The notes under the pieces: generated by a model
What the model was told of the DNA's origin: nothing
The model's input: only the letters and a program-made list of their open reading frames with translations
The model's database searches: none
In this document: one piece after another, positions 38,803-48,394 of the stretch
Layout of the letters: each line of letters starts with the position of its first letter
Numbering within the stretch: the stretch's first letter is position 1
Assembly (NCBI GenBank): GCA_963754865.1
Contig: CAVWHG010000002.1
Span: 77,513 to 141,512, forward strand
Length of the DNA stretch: 64,000 nucleotides
Origin: Desulforhopalus_A sp963754865
Lineage (GTDB): Bacteria > Desulfobacterota > Desulfobulbia > Desulfobulbales > Desulfocapsaceae
Reading direction: 5' to 3'
Translations under genes and position numbers: made by a program

Positions 38803-38865
38803 AAAAAGCCGTCCTAAAAAAACGGGGCTCGAAATTACTCTTGCCCCTTTGAAAAGGAAAAGAAA

Positions 38866-38892
38866 GGGCAGCTGCCAAAAAGGCAGCTGCCC
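38866..38892 (-). terminator. Terminator after prpE
   Basis: A perfect 11-base GC-rich stem, GGGCAGCTGCC (38866-38876) and its complement (38882-38892), with a five-base loop. On the minus strand a pyrimidine-rich tract follows. It separates prpE from sucCD. Confidence 0.75.
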
Positions 38893-38905
38893 GGTTAAAA
38901 AGCAA

Positions 38906-40801
38906 CTATTTTTTCACATATCCCATTTTTGCCAAAGCTTCGGTGATCTCGGTCAGAATTGCCGGATCATCGATGGTCGATGGGGTTCTATATTCTTGAT
39001 TATTGGCAATGGAGCGCATGGTGCCGCGAAGAATCTTGCCGGATCTGGTTTTCGGCAGTCTAACAACCTGACATGCATCCTTGAAACAGGCGATGGGTCC
39101 GATGGTTTCGCGAACCATTTTCACCAATTCCTTCTTGATATCCTCACCATCACGCGTAACACCGGCCTTGACGACGAAGAGACCGACAGGTAACTGGCCC
39201 TTCATTTGATCATCGGCACCGAATACCGCACATTCGGCGACATCAGGATGATTGGAGATAATCTCCTCCATGGCTCCGGTTGACAACCTATGACCGGCGA
39301 TATTGATTACGTCATCCATACGACCCATTACATAGACATAGCCGTCAGCATCGATATATCCGCCATCGCTGGTATCATAGAATCCGGGAAACTTAGTCAT
39401 ATAGGATTTTATGAAACGCTCGTCATTTCTCCAGAGAGTTGTCAGATTCCCAGGCGGCAAAGGCAGCTTGATGACGATATTGCCATTCGTTCCGGTGGGC
39501 AAAAACTCACCTTCATCGTTTACGACACGCACGTCGTAACCCGGCAACGGCTTGGTCGGCGATCCTTCTTTGACCGGCAGTTGTTCGATACCTCGACAAT
39601 TGCCGACGATCGCCCAACCGGTCTCGGTCTGCCACCAATGATCGATAACCGGGACACCTATGAGTTTTTCAGCCCAGTGCAGGGTATCGGGATCGGTTCG
39701 CTCGCCGGCGAGATACAGACACTCGAAACAAGATGTATCATATTTGGCAAAGTGAACACCCTGCGGATCTTCTTTCTTAATTGCCCGAAATGCAGTAGGA
39801 GCAGTAAACAGCGATTTCACTTTATGCTCTGAAATGACCCGCCAGAAAGCTCCTGCGTCGGGAGTTCCAACCGGCTTGCCCTCATAAAAAACTGAGGTTG
39901 AACCCTGCAGGAGGGGTGCATAAACGATATAGGAGTGCCCGACAACCCAGCCGACATCTGAGGCGGACCACCACACCTCGCCGGGATTAATGTTGTAGAG
40001 GTTTTTCATGGTCCAGTAAAGTGCCACGGCATGTCCGCCATTATCTCTGATAACACCTTTAGGCATTCCGGTTGTTCCGGAAGTATAGAGGATGTACAGC
40101 GGATCAGTGGCATCCACCTCGGTGCAACCGACAGGTGAACTCTTGCCTACCAGCTCTGCCCAGTCCAGATCACGACCGGCGATCATATCTGATTTCACAA
40201 TATCACGCTGAAAGACGATTACCTTTTTCACTTCATGAGTCGACTGTTCAATGGCACTATCCACAAGCGGTTTATAGGAAAGAACTTTCTTGCCTTCTAT
40301 GGCGCCGGAAGCAGTAATCACTAGTTTCGGTTGTGCATGATCAATGCGAATCGCCAGCTCATGCGGTGCAAAACCACCAAAGACCACTGAATGTATAGCC
40401 CCTATTCTCGCACACGCCAGCATGGCTACGGCCGCCTCAGGAATCATTGGCATATAGATGACAACGGTGTCTCCCTTGCCGACGCCCTGACTCGCCAGTG
40501 CACCGGCAAATGTGGAAACTTTGTCCAGCAGTTCTTTGTAGGTAATTTTTTTAAGTGTGTTGGTCACCGGGCTGTCATAAATGATCGCTACCTGATCTGC
40601 TCGACCGCCTTCCACATGACGGTCGATGGCATTATAACAGGTGTTCATCTTGCCACCGGAAAACCACTTGTAAAACGGCGGGTTTGAGGAGTCTAAAACT
40701 TTGTCATATTTCTTATACCAGGTGATGTTTTTTGCTGCTTCCGCCCAAAATTCTTCGCGATTTGTCACACTGTATTGAAACACTTCATCATAATTGGCCA
40801 T
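38906..40801 (-). CDS. prpE: Propionyl-CoA synthetase (PrpE-type AMP-forming acyl-CoA ligase)
   Basis: A 631-residue adenylate-forming ligase. The nucleotide loop is YTSGTTGMPKGVIRDNGGHA, whose VIRDNGGHAVAL continuation is typical of PrpE and not of Acs. HWWQTETGWAI and YGYVYVMGRMDDVINIAGH-type motifs (DGYVYVMGRMDDVINIAGH) follow, and the regulated lysine is in LPKTRSGKILRGTM. It makes propionyl-CoA from propionate, ATP and CoA. AAGGAG precedes ATG 40801. Two operator-like palindromes lie in its upstream region, and an AcuC-like deacylase is encoded 12 kb away. Confidence 0.92.
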   Translation of the reverse strand: MANYDEVFQYSVTNREEFWAEAAKNITWYKKYDKVLDSSNPPFYKWFSGGKMNTCYNAIDRHVEGGRADQVAIIYDSPVTNTLKKITYKELLDKVSTFAGALASQGVGKGDTVVIYMPMIPEAAVAMLACARIGAIHSVVFGGFAPHELAIRIDHAQPKLVITASGAIEGKKVLSYKPLVDSAIEQSTHEVKKVIVFQRDIVKSDMIAGRDLDWAELVGKSSPVGCTEVDATDPLYILYTSGTTGMPKGVIRDNGGHAVALYWTMKNLYNINPGEVWWSASDVGWVVGHSYIVYAPLLQGSTSVFYEGKPVGTPDAGAFWRVISEHKVKSLFTAPTAFRAIKKEDPQGVHFAKYDTSCFECLYLAGERTDPDTLHWAEKLIGVPVIDHWWQTETGWAIVGNCRGIEQLPVKEGSPTKPLPGYDVRVVNDEGEFLPTGTNGNIVIKLPLPPGNLTTLWRNDERFIKSYMTKFPGFYDTSDGGYIDADGYVYVMGRMDDVINIAGHRLSTGAMEEIISNHPDVAECAVFGADDQMKGQLPVGLFVVKAGVTRDGEDIKKELVKMVRETIGPIACFKDACQVVRLPKTRSGKILRGTMRSIANNQEYRTPSTIDDPAILTEITEALAKMGYVKK

Positions 40802-41407
40802 ACTTACTCCTTTTGGTATGAATTTTAGTCCATCCGTCAGTTTCCACTAAAATGTATACTGCAAACCAACCCACACTTCAAGGCAAATTTAACATTGTTA
40901 CACTTAAAAATTATCACCATTTCTTTAAAAAATGTATTTATTATTTATTTACAATATATTAGCCATTTTTGTTGTTGGCGATAGCCTAATCCGGGTAATT
41001 TCAGAACAGTCGATTAATTATCCATGCTATTACATTTAATTGTTTTATCATGCTGTATTAATGGAATATTATATAAAAATAATCATTAATGATATAAAAA
41101 AGAACAATGTTACACTACCTTCCACAAACAAGCTCATTTTCCCCATCAAAGGCATTTTTTCCGTTAATATTCCGCCCGATCACTAACCTTTACTGATCCG
41201 CAATCATAATTTTTATTTTTGTGCTTCAGAGTGTCCCTTCTTCTATGGCTGAAAAGATATTGTTATTGCCTTCTCAGTATTATAATATCTTCATCATGGC
41301 AATCGGATCCGTTGCCAAACCTTCAGGAACTCACTTTGACAAGATGATTAATATTTTCCTTTAACTCCTGAGTTATAGGAAACCGAAATATCAAGAGGAG
41401 AACATAT
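40802..41407. promoter_or_regulatory. Divergent regulatory region between prpE and the CoA-transferase/GNAT gene
   Basis: About 600 bases of AT-rich DNA without a supported gene. It holds two sites like the tetR operators: TAACATTGTTA (40890-40900) and AGAACAATGTTAC (41101-41113). A separate near-palindrome, GGCAATCGGATCCGTTGCC, lies at 41298-41316, about 90 bases before the CoA-transferase gene. Long spacing and several sites suggest control of both genes. Confidence 0.55.
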
Positions 41408-43295
41408 ATGCCGAATTCTCAGTATTGGGCAGACACCTACCTGGAAAAATCAGTAACCCCGTCTCAGGCAATTAGCCGAATCAGATCGGGGCACAGAGTA
41501 TTTATCAGTTCGGGTTGCGGTGAACCCCAGATCCTGGTCAAAACACTTGTGGAAAACACCAACAAGTTCAGTGGATTGGAAATCGTTCGCCTGCTTGGCA
41601 GAGAAACGTCTTCTTTGGCGGCCATAGCTGACAAAACCAAGGACACCAACCTGAATATTCGGTCGATTTACCTCGGTTCGACCACCAATCTGACCATTGC
41701 CAAGCAAAGAAGATTTATCACACCGATGAATATGTCGGATGTCCCGAGCTTATTCACAAAACGTAAACTGCCTTTAAATGTCGCTTTGATCCAGGTGTCG
41801 TCCATCGACGATTTTGGTTGGATGAGTCTTGGCATCTCTGTTGATGTGACCATGGCTGCGGCACGATCTGCCGATTTCGTCATCGCCCAGGTCAATCCGA
41901 GAATGCCGAGAATCATGGGGCAAAGCTTTATTCATGTGAATGACGTCGACCTCTTGGTGGAATACGAAGAGGAACTTCTGGCAATTCCTCCTTCGAAGAT
42001 AACTTCCGAAGCCGCAATAAGTATCGGCAAACATATTGCCAACCTGATAGAGGACGGCTCAACCCTGCAGATCGGGCTTGACTCCGCCTCCCAGGCTACT
42101 GTCCAGGGTCTCTCCACTAAAAACGACCTGGGTGTGCATTCGCAGTTTCTTACTGACGACATCATGCACCTTTATGCCACCGGCAACATCAATAATAAGA
42201 AAAAAGGTCTCAACGAGGGAAAGATGGTCGCCTCAATGGCCATCGGCAGCCATAATCTCTATGAATTCTTGAATGATAACCCGGCCATCGAATTCCACCC
42301 TTCCGATTATGTGAATGATCCGTTTGTAATCTCACAGCACAACCGGATGGTTTCTTTGAATGTTGCAAAAATTATTGATCTTACCGGACAGGTCTCTGCG
42401 GAGGCCTCGGCGGCAACTCGATTTGCTGGGGTATCAGGTATCCCTGACTTTGTCAGGGGTGCCCGGCGCTCCCCCGGTGGCAAATCAATCCTCATGCTCT
42501 TTTCCACCAATGAGACTGAACAAGGCATCGAATCAAATATTGTCCCTTACATGAAAAACCATGTCGTTGTTGTTCCACGTGCTGATGTGCATTACGTGGT
42601 GTACTGAATACGGTTCTGTAAATCTTTTTGGCAAGAGCCTTCAGGAACGGGTTATCGCCATGATCAGTATTGCCCATCCGATGTTCCGTGAAGAGCTCTT
42701 TGAGGCGGCCAAACAGCGTAATTTCATTGGTGCCGAAAGAACTCTGGGCGAGGCAGCGCGAGCCGTATACCCGGTTCAACTGGAAGAGACTCTCACCATC
42801 AATGACACAAAAGTTACCATCCGACCGGCAAAACCGGTTGATGAACGACGCATTCAAGAACATTACTACAGCCTGCCGAAAGAGGATATTCTTTCGAGAT
42901 TTTTCTGCCAAAAAACCATTTTTGCCAGGGCGGAGATGGAAAGCCGCTCACATGTCGATTACGTGAATGATCTCAGTTTAGTGGCTGTCGTTGGAGAATT
43001 CGGATTTGGCCGAGTGGTGGCCGTTGCGGAGTGTATGAAACTACCGGACCAGAACCTGGCTGAGGTGGCATTCTCTGTCAGCCCAGAATATCAGGGTAAG
43101 AGACTAGGCAGGTTTTTCCTGAAAAAATTAGCGGCAGTTGCCAGAGAAAACGGTATAGGCGGCTTAATGGCCTACACCTTTCCCAGCAACAAGGCAATGA
43201 TCAACCTCTTCAAAACCTTGCCCTATAAGGTCAAAACTCAATACGAAGACGGTGATCTCATCCTCACCTGCCGGTTCAATGAACTGGAGGTTTAA
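41408..43295 (+). CDS. Acetyl-CoA hydrolase/CoA-transferase fused to a GNAT acyltransferase domain (one frameshift)
   Basis: Restored length 628 residues. Residues 1-430 form a class I CoA-transferase of the acetyl-CoA hydrolase/4-hydroxybutyrate type (RSGHRVFISSGCGEPQ, LIQVSSIDDFGWMSLG, FAGVSGIPDFVRGARRSPGG and HYVVTEYGSVNLFGKSLQER). From about 470 a GNAT domain follows (VTIRPAKPVDERRIQEHY, EVAFSVSPEYQGKRLGRFFL for acyl-CoA binding). One extra T at 42602 splits the frame at HYVV/TEYG. The first half may move CoA between acetate, propionate and succinate; the second may acylate a protein. AGAGGAGAA precedes the ATG. Confidence 0.9.
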
Positions 43296-43328
43296 CCGCA
43301 GACGATCAAAATACCAATAATCAATGGG

Positions 43329-44006
43329 CTATAATCCAAGGATGGCTTTTGTGATAGCAGACACAACAGGAGTAAACACCGCACTGATGCCATCACTCCC
43401 GCTCAATCTGGCTACAGCAAAGGTACCGATTATAAGGAAAGGACCAATGATACCGAGGTAGTTCTTAACCTTGGCAAAAAAGTCATTATCCGGAAAAAGC
43501 ACGTAAAGCAAGGCTGCTCCGGGGAGCGGCGGTATCATGATCAGGCTATAGACGGCCATGGTTACATTGACAACTGCTATGGTCGAAAAAACCCTGTCTT
43601 CAAAACCGTAAGTTTCGATGAGCCAGTTAAGGCTTGCTGCGATATTGGCTATCAATAAATTGGCAAAAGGACCGGACAACCTGCTTATAACCAGGAAAAG
43701 CCTCGGATGCTTTCTAAACTTTGACGTATCTATATCCATCTCCTTCGCCCAACCGAACCCCGCCACAAAAAAATTCAAGGTGCCGAGAAAACTCATATGC
43801 AGAAAGACATTGAAGTGAAATCGGTCTTTGGCACCAGTCCGAGAATCGCCAAGCAGGGTTGCCACAAATGCTTGTCCCTCGGCGCTGACCATGATCGCCG
43901 CAAGAGCAGCGACACAAAAAATTGCCATGTTTTCGGCCGTAAGATGGGAATAATCAATAAGATACGGAAAATTAAAAGCCAAAACCAGTGCCCCCTTTAT
44001 GAACAT
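43329..44006 (-). CDS. Membrane protein related to M50 site-2 proteases, probably inactive
   Basis: A 225-residue protein with about six membrane segments. The layout follows the S2P/M50 fold: a first motif helix with AAIMVSAEGQAFVATLLGD and a later helix with SLIMIPPLPGAALLYVLFP. In active enzymes these are HExxH and N/D-PPLDG; here the first reads AEGQA and the second PPLPG, so both zinc histidines and the aspartate are lost. It may bind membrane partners without cutting. It is the only minus-strand gene between the CoA-transferase and acs. The family link is by pattern and should be treated as likely, not certain. Confidence 0.65.
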   Translation of the reverse strand: MFIKGALVLAFNFPYLIDYSHLTAENMAIFCVAALAAIMVSAEGQAFVATLLGDSRTGAKDRFHFNVFLHMSFLGTLNFFVAGFGWAKEMDIDTSKFRKHPRLFLVISRLSGPFANLLIANIAASLNWLIETYGFEDRVFSTIAVVNVTMAVYSLIMIPPLPGAALLYVLFPDNDFFAKVKNYLGIIGPFLIIGTFAVARLSGSDGISAVFTPVVSAITKAILGL

Positions 44007-44086
44007 GTGCAGAATTGCTGCTTTCTTCTTAACTGAAACGCTGAATTGTTGCCTTCTCTTTAACTAAATCAGCAAATTATTCCAAA

Positions 44087-44126
44087 AAAAAAGGTGAGGC
44101 CCCCGAGCAGGGATCTCACCTTTTTT
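44087..44126 (-). terminator. Terminator after acs
   Basis: A perfect 12-base stem, AAAAAAGGTGAG (44087-44098) and CTCACCTTTTTT (44115-44126), with a 16-base loop and T-runs on both sides. It ends acs on the minus strand and could work both ways. Confidence 0.82.
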
Positions 44127-44144
44127 CAGTCGTACAGAAAGGTT

Positions 44145-46187
44145 CTATTTGAGCTTATCGTTAACCATCTTTTGAATCTGCTCGACTATCTCGGGATTAG
44201 CCAGAGTCATGACATTGCCGACATCCCCTTTGTTGGAGATGGCGCCGAGGACCCGGCGCATGATCTTGCCGGAACGTGTTTTCGGCATGTCGGGCACTAT
44301 CCAGATGTTTCTACACTTGGCAATCTTGCCGATCGAGAAGGTGATGGCATCGGCAACTTTCTGAACAATCTCCGGTGACGCTACGAATCCAGGCTTGAGA
44401 GCAATATACACCTCTGGCTCTTTGCCCTTGATCTCATGACTTACCGGAACAACTGCTGCTTCGGCAACTTCGTTAACATTCAGGCAAGCCGACTCAATCT
44501 CCTTGGTACCGAGACGATGGCCGGAAACATTGATGACGTCATCAATACGACCGAGGACACGAATATACCCGTCCGCGGCCATCACCGCAGCGTCACCGGT
44601 CAGATATGGCCAATCCCGCCAATCCTTACTGTTCGGATTCTTGTTGTACATGCTAAAGTATGTATCAACAAAACGATCTCTGTTGCCCCATATGGTCTGG
44701 AACATACCTGGCCATGGATTCTGCATGCAGATGTTGCCGGCTTTTCCTGAACCAGCAGGAACTTCATTGCCATCCACATCAAAAATAATTGGATGCATAC
44801 CAGGAACGCCAGGTCCGGCACTGCCCGGTTTCATCGGTTGGATACCGGGTACGGTAGAGCAGAGGAAACCGCCATTCTCAGTCTGCCAGTAGGTATCGAC
44901 AATGACGGCTTCGCCCTTTCCTACTTTCTCTTGATACCACTTCCACACGGCAGGCTCAATCGGTTCACCAACCGTGGTCATATGTTTGAAGTGATAATTG
45001 TACTTGGCCGGTTCATCCGGGCCAACCTTTCGCAGGCCTCGTATTGTAGTCGGTGCGGTATGGAAGATATTGACATCGAGATCCTGCGCTATCCGCCAGG
45101 AACGTCCGGCATCCGGAAAGGTCGGCACGCCTTCAAAAATCACCGAAGAAGCACACAGCGCCAATGGGCCGTAGACAATGAAGGAATGGCCGGTAATCCA
45201 GCCGATATCAGCCATACACCAGTAAACATCCTCGGGATGGATATCCTGGATGTACTTGGACATCGCCGTCACATAGGAAAGATACCCGCCGGTGCTATGT
45301 TGTGCACCTTTTGGTTTACCTGTTGTGCCGCTGGTATACATTAAAAAGAGTGGGTCTTCCGAGAGCATTTTCTCGGGTTCGACCCTTGCCCCGTAATATT
45401 TTTTAAGCTCAGTATTCACCACTATATCGCGCCCAGCAACGAGTGCTGAATCGGAAGACATCTTTCCTGGATAGCGCTGCCAGATGAGCAGCTTGTCAAT
45501 TTCTTGCCCGTCTTTGGCTGCAAGCTGGCAGGCCTCATCATCAACCGCTTTATGGTTCAGAAGTTTTCCACCACGGTAGTAGGCATCCATGGTAATAAGA
45601 ACCCGGCTGTTTGAATCGACAATCCTGTCGGCACAGGCACTCGCGGAAAAACCACCGAAGACCACGGAGTGGATAATCCCCAGGCGAGCACAAGCCAACA
45701 TGGTAATAGGCAACTCTGCCGACATCGGCATATGGACTGTCACCCGGTCGCCTCTCTTCAGGCCCGCAGTATCTCTGAGGAGTGCAGCAAACTCATTGAC
45801 ACGCACATAGAGTTCTTGATAGGTGATATGCACAATTCTTTCTTCTTCCAGCTCGGAAACAAAATGGATGGCTGTTTTATTTTTATTCTTGGCCAGATGC
45901 CTGTCTATGCAGTTATAGCTGGCGTTGATCTTGCCGCCTTTAAACCATTTAAAGCACGGTGCATCACTTGTATCGAGCACTTGATCCCAAGACTTATACC
46001 AGGTCAGCATATCGGCAAACTCAGTATAATAGTCGGGGAAATTTTTCAGGCTCATACGTTCGAAAATGGCAGGATCGGTAAGGTTTGCCTGGCCGACAAA
46101 TTTCGAGTTTGGATAATACTTTTCTTCTTCCTGCCAATGAACCGCAATCTCAGCTTCCGAAGTTTCAACGATATTTTTTTCACTCAT
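44145..46187 (-). CDS. acsA: Acetyl-CoA synthetase (AMP-forming)
   Basis: A 680-residue acetate-CoA ligase, slightly long for the family. It has MYTSGTTGKPKGAQHSTGGY, DTYWQTENGGFLCS, GYIRVLGRIDDVINVSGHRL and the regulatory lysine in MPKTRSGKIMRRVLGA. It makes acetyl-CoA from acetate and ATP. AAGGAG lies eight bases before ATG 46187. The OFA-type carrier is encoded upstream on the same strand, with a structured 186-base gap carrying an operator-like site, so uptake and activation of a carboxylate may be co-controlled. Confidence 0.93.
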   Translation of the reverse strand: MSEKNIVETSEAEIAVHWQEEEKYYPNSKFVGQANLTDPAIFERMSLKNFPDYYTEFADMLTWYKSWDQVLDTSDAPCFKWFKGGKINASYNCIDRHLAKNKNKTAIHFVSELEEERIVHITYQELYVRVNEFAALLRDTAGLKRGDRVTVHMPMSAELPITMLACARLGIIHSVVFGGFSASACADRIVDSNSRVLITMDAYYRGGKLLNHKAVDDEACQLAAKDGQEIDKLLIWQRYPGKMSSDSALVAGRDIVVNTELKKYYGARVEPEKMLSEDPLFLMYTSGTTGKPKGAQHSTGGYLSYVTAMSKYIQDIHPEDVYWCMADIGWITGHSFIVYGPLALCASSVIFEGVPTFPDAGRSWRIAQDLDVNIFHTAPTTIRGLRKVGPDEPAKYNYHFKHMTTVGEPIEPAVWKWYQEKVGKGEAVIVDTYWQTENGGFLCSTVPGIQPMKPGSAGPGVPGMHPIIFDVDGNEVPAGSGKAGNICMQNPWPGMFQTIWGNRDRFVDTYFSMYNKNPNSKDWRDWPYLTGDAAVMAADGYIRVLGRIDDVINVSGHRLGTKEIESACLNVNEVAEAAVVPVSHEIKGKEPEVYIALKPGFVASPEIVQKVADAITFSIGKIAKCRNIWIVPDMPKTRSGKIMRRVLGAISNKGDVGNVMTLANPEIVEQIQKMVNDKLK

Positions 46188-46224
46188 GAAATTAACTCCT
46201 TATACATGGCTAAAAGATTATCAC

Positions 46225-46237
46225 TTAACAAAGTTCC
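46225..46237. promoter_or_regulatory. Operator-like site upstream of acs
   Basis: TTAACAAAGTTCC matches the tetR operator form GTAAC-N3-GTTAC at eight of ten fixed positions. It lies 38-50 bases upstream of the acs start. Weak on its own. Confidence 0.35.
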
Positions 46238-46297
46238 AAACACTCGTCTGGACCTTTGTCCACCTGACTGTGGAGAATAATGGTGCTTGGCCAGTCA

Positions 46298-46337
46298 GAC
46301 AAATTCTTTGATGTATTTAATCAGCAAAGAATTTGTC
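46298..46337. repeat. 13-bp perfect inverted repeat between the OFA carrier gene and acs
   Basis: GACAAATTCTTTG (46298-46310) and its complement (46325-46337) with a 14-base loop. It follows the OFA gene stop on the minus strand but has no T-run. It may stop or process the transcript before acs. Confidence 0.55.
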
Positions 46338-46373
46338 ACGAAGTGGCTTTTTCTGTTGACTTTGGTTAGGTAG

Positions 46374-47900
46374 TTACTTGACTTGCGCTTCTTCTCCATG
46401 CATCGGCCGTGATGTCATTTTGGCAAGAATAACGGCAATGATCAACAAGGCTCCGGAGATATAAAATGCATTATTCAGACTCCCGGTAAGATCCTTGATA
46501 GTACCGCCAAGTCTCGCCATAAAGAAGCCAAGACCCCAGCCAATAAAGATCAGTCCATAGTTCATTCCGAGATTCTTCGGCCCGTAGAAATCGGCAGCAA
46601 AAGAAGGCATCAGGGAAAGACCACCACCGTACTGCCAGTAGGCAACGCCAACCGCCAGAAAGAGAAGCAGAATGCTTTGCGAATCAATAATGTATGGAAG
46701 AGCAAAAAGGCAGAGGGCCGAAACGCCGCAATTCAGACAATAGGCATTCAGACGGCCGATCTTATCCGAATAGAAGCCGGTCCCTACCCGTCCCGCGGCA
46801 TTGACAAAACCGCCATAGGATACAAGCAGCCAGGCGTTGGCAGCGAAGAAGGGGATTTTTGCTCCGGTTTTTCCCAGAAGTCCAGCTGCATTGGCGATGA
46901 TCAGAAGACCAGACTGGGTAGTGAAGATGAACATGAGGACGAGGGCATAAAATTGCCAGGTCTTGACAATCTCCGAGGGTTCCCAGTTGGTGATCGTCGA
47001 GCCTTTGGTCGCCACGCTGGCGCCGAGTGTCGGCGGAACATATCCCGCAGGTGGAATTTTGAGAAGCTGACCGGCAACAATGGTAACGCTGGCAAACAAA
47101 ACGCCGAGGATAACAAAGCTTTGCGTCAAGCCAAAACTGGTAAGGAGGTATTTGGCCAGAGGGCCGATGTACAGGGCTGCGCCGCCGTATCCGCCGACCA
47201 CGATGCCGGCGATAAGACCACGCTTGTGTGGACCAAACCACTTCAGAGCGGCCGGAGTCGGGGCAGCATAGCCGATACCCATGCCGATGCCGCCCATAAT
47301 TCCGAATCCGATGATCAGACCGGTATAGCTTTTCATCAGGCCGGCGACAATACAACCGACCGCCAAGAACAGACCACCGAGAGTAGCACCGAATTTCGGG
47401 CTGATCTTATCCTGGATTTTACCGCCAGGGATCATGAGAAGGGCAAAGATAATAACGCAGAGAGAAAAGGGAGTGGCCGCCTCGGCATTATTTAAATAGA
47501 CCCAGCCGGCATTCATGGGGTTCTCCATCATATCACCGGCTTTGGTTGCAATATCACCGGCTCGAAGTACAGTACCTTTTGCCTCGATTTCGCTCAGTAG
47601 AACATAGCCCTCTTTGGGATTGGTCCCGAGCTTAATCTTTACGGCTTCGGCTCTTTGCACCTCTTCTTTTGCCTTGACGACGAAATTGCCCGGCAGAGCT
47701 TTGTCCGCGGGAGTGGCTTTTGCGGCTGCAATCACAGCGGTTTTTGTTACTACATCACCGGCAGCGAGAGTGGATTCACTCACCAGAGCGCTTCCCCACA
47801 TACTCCAGGCATACAAAATACCAAGACAGAGGTTTATAGCCATACCAGCAAAGACCGTAATCCAGGCCTGTGTCGGAACTGTTTGATTCGGTTGAGACAT
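46374..47900 (-). CDS. OFA-family MFS carboxylate transporter with an inserted extracytoplasmic segment
   Basis: A 508-residue major facilitator protein. The 12-segment pattern is visible, with GKIQDKISPKFGATLGG as the loop 2-3 motif, GFGIMGGIGMGIGYAAPTPA and RVGTGFYSDKIGRLNAYCLN (the second-half loop). These match the oxalate/formate antiporter (OFA) group. About 100 residues between segments 1 and 2 (roughly 37-140) are extra; they contain two similar pieces, LAAGDVVTKTAV and LRAGDIATKAGD. The substrate is probably a monocarboxylate such as acetate or propionate, judged from acs next to it. AAGGAG precedes the ATG. Confidence 0.88.
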   Translation of the reverse strand: MSQPNQTVPTQAWITVFAGMAINLCLGILYAWSMWGSALVSESTLAAGDVVTKTAVIAAAKATPADKALPGNFVVKAKEEVQRAEAVKIKLGTNPKEGYVLLSEIEAKGTVLRAGDIATKAGDMMENPMNAGWVYLNNAEAATPFSLCVIIFALLMIPGGKIQDKISPKFGATLGGLFLAVGCIVAGLMKSYTGLIIGFGIMGGIGMGIGYAAPTPAALKWFGPHKRGLIAGIVVGGYGGAALYIGPLAKYLLTSFGLTQSFVILGVLFASVTIVAGQLLKIPPAGYVPPTLGASVATKGSTITNWEPSEIVKTWQFYALVLMFIFTTQSGLLIIANAAGLLGKTGAKIPFFAANAWLLVSYGGFVNAAGRVGTGFYSDKIGRLNAYCLNCGVSALCLFALPYIIDSQSILLLFLAVGVAYWQYGGGLSLMPSFAADFYGPKNLGMNYGLIFIGWGLGFFMARLGGTIKDLTGSLNNAFYISGALLIIAVILAKMTSRPMHGEEAQVK

Positions 47901-48394
47901 CTGTTTCTCCTTTTAAGACTAGTGATTTAATGACATTATTAGCTACCCACCCTTACACCAGCCCAAAGCATGAACTTGATATCAAGTTAGTTTTGCAGCG
48001 GGTACCTTAAAGGATCATCAAGGATTGCCATTCATTGTTCACTTTCGCTTCTGCAGCACCTCCTTTTTTGAGTTAGTTTGATTGGACGGCGTAAGATTTT
48101 TTTGTTCAACTTCATGGTGCATTCTTGTAATTACAGATTCTATTTGGAAACTGGATAGACTGTATATCAGTTTTGTTTATCCTATTAAACTATATTTCTC
48201 AATATAAAAATAACCCTCTTTGAACATTCGTCATTCATTTCTTTGGTGAACCTAATTTTAACGCAATCACTTCCTGTTATCTGCTTTTAAAAAATCATGG
48301 TGAATCATTTTCGAGGATCAAAATTTCTCTAAAAAATCAAATTATGCTCTACCTTTTTCCATGAAAAAACGTTCGCGATTAATTACTTAAATCG

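Noticed and set aside
46677..47495. A 272-codon open frame on the plus strand
   Set aside because: It is antisense to the OFA carrier and is polar and low in structure.
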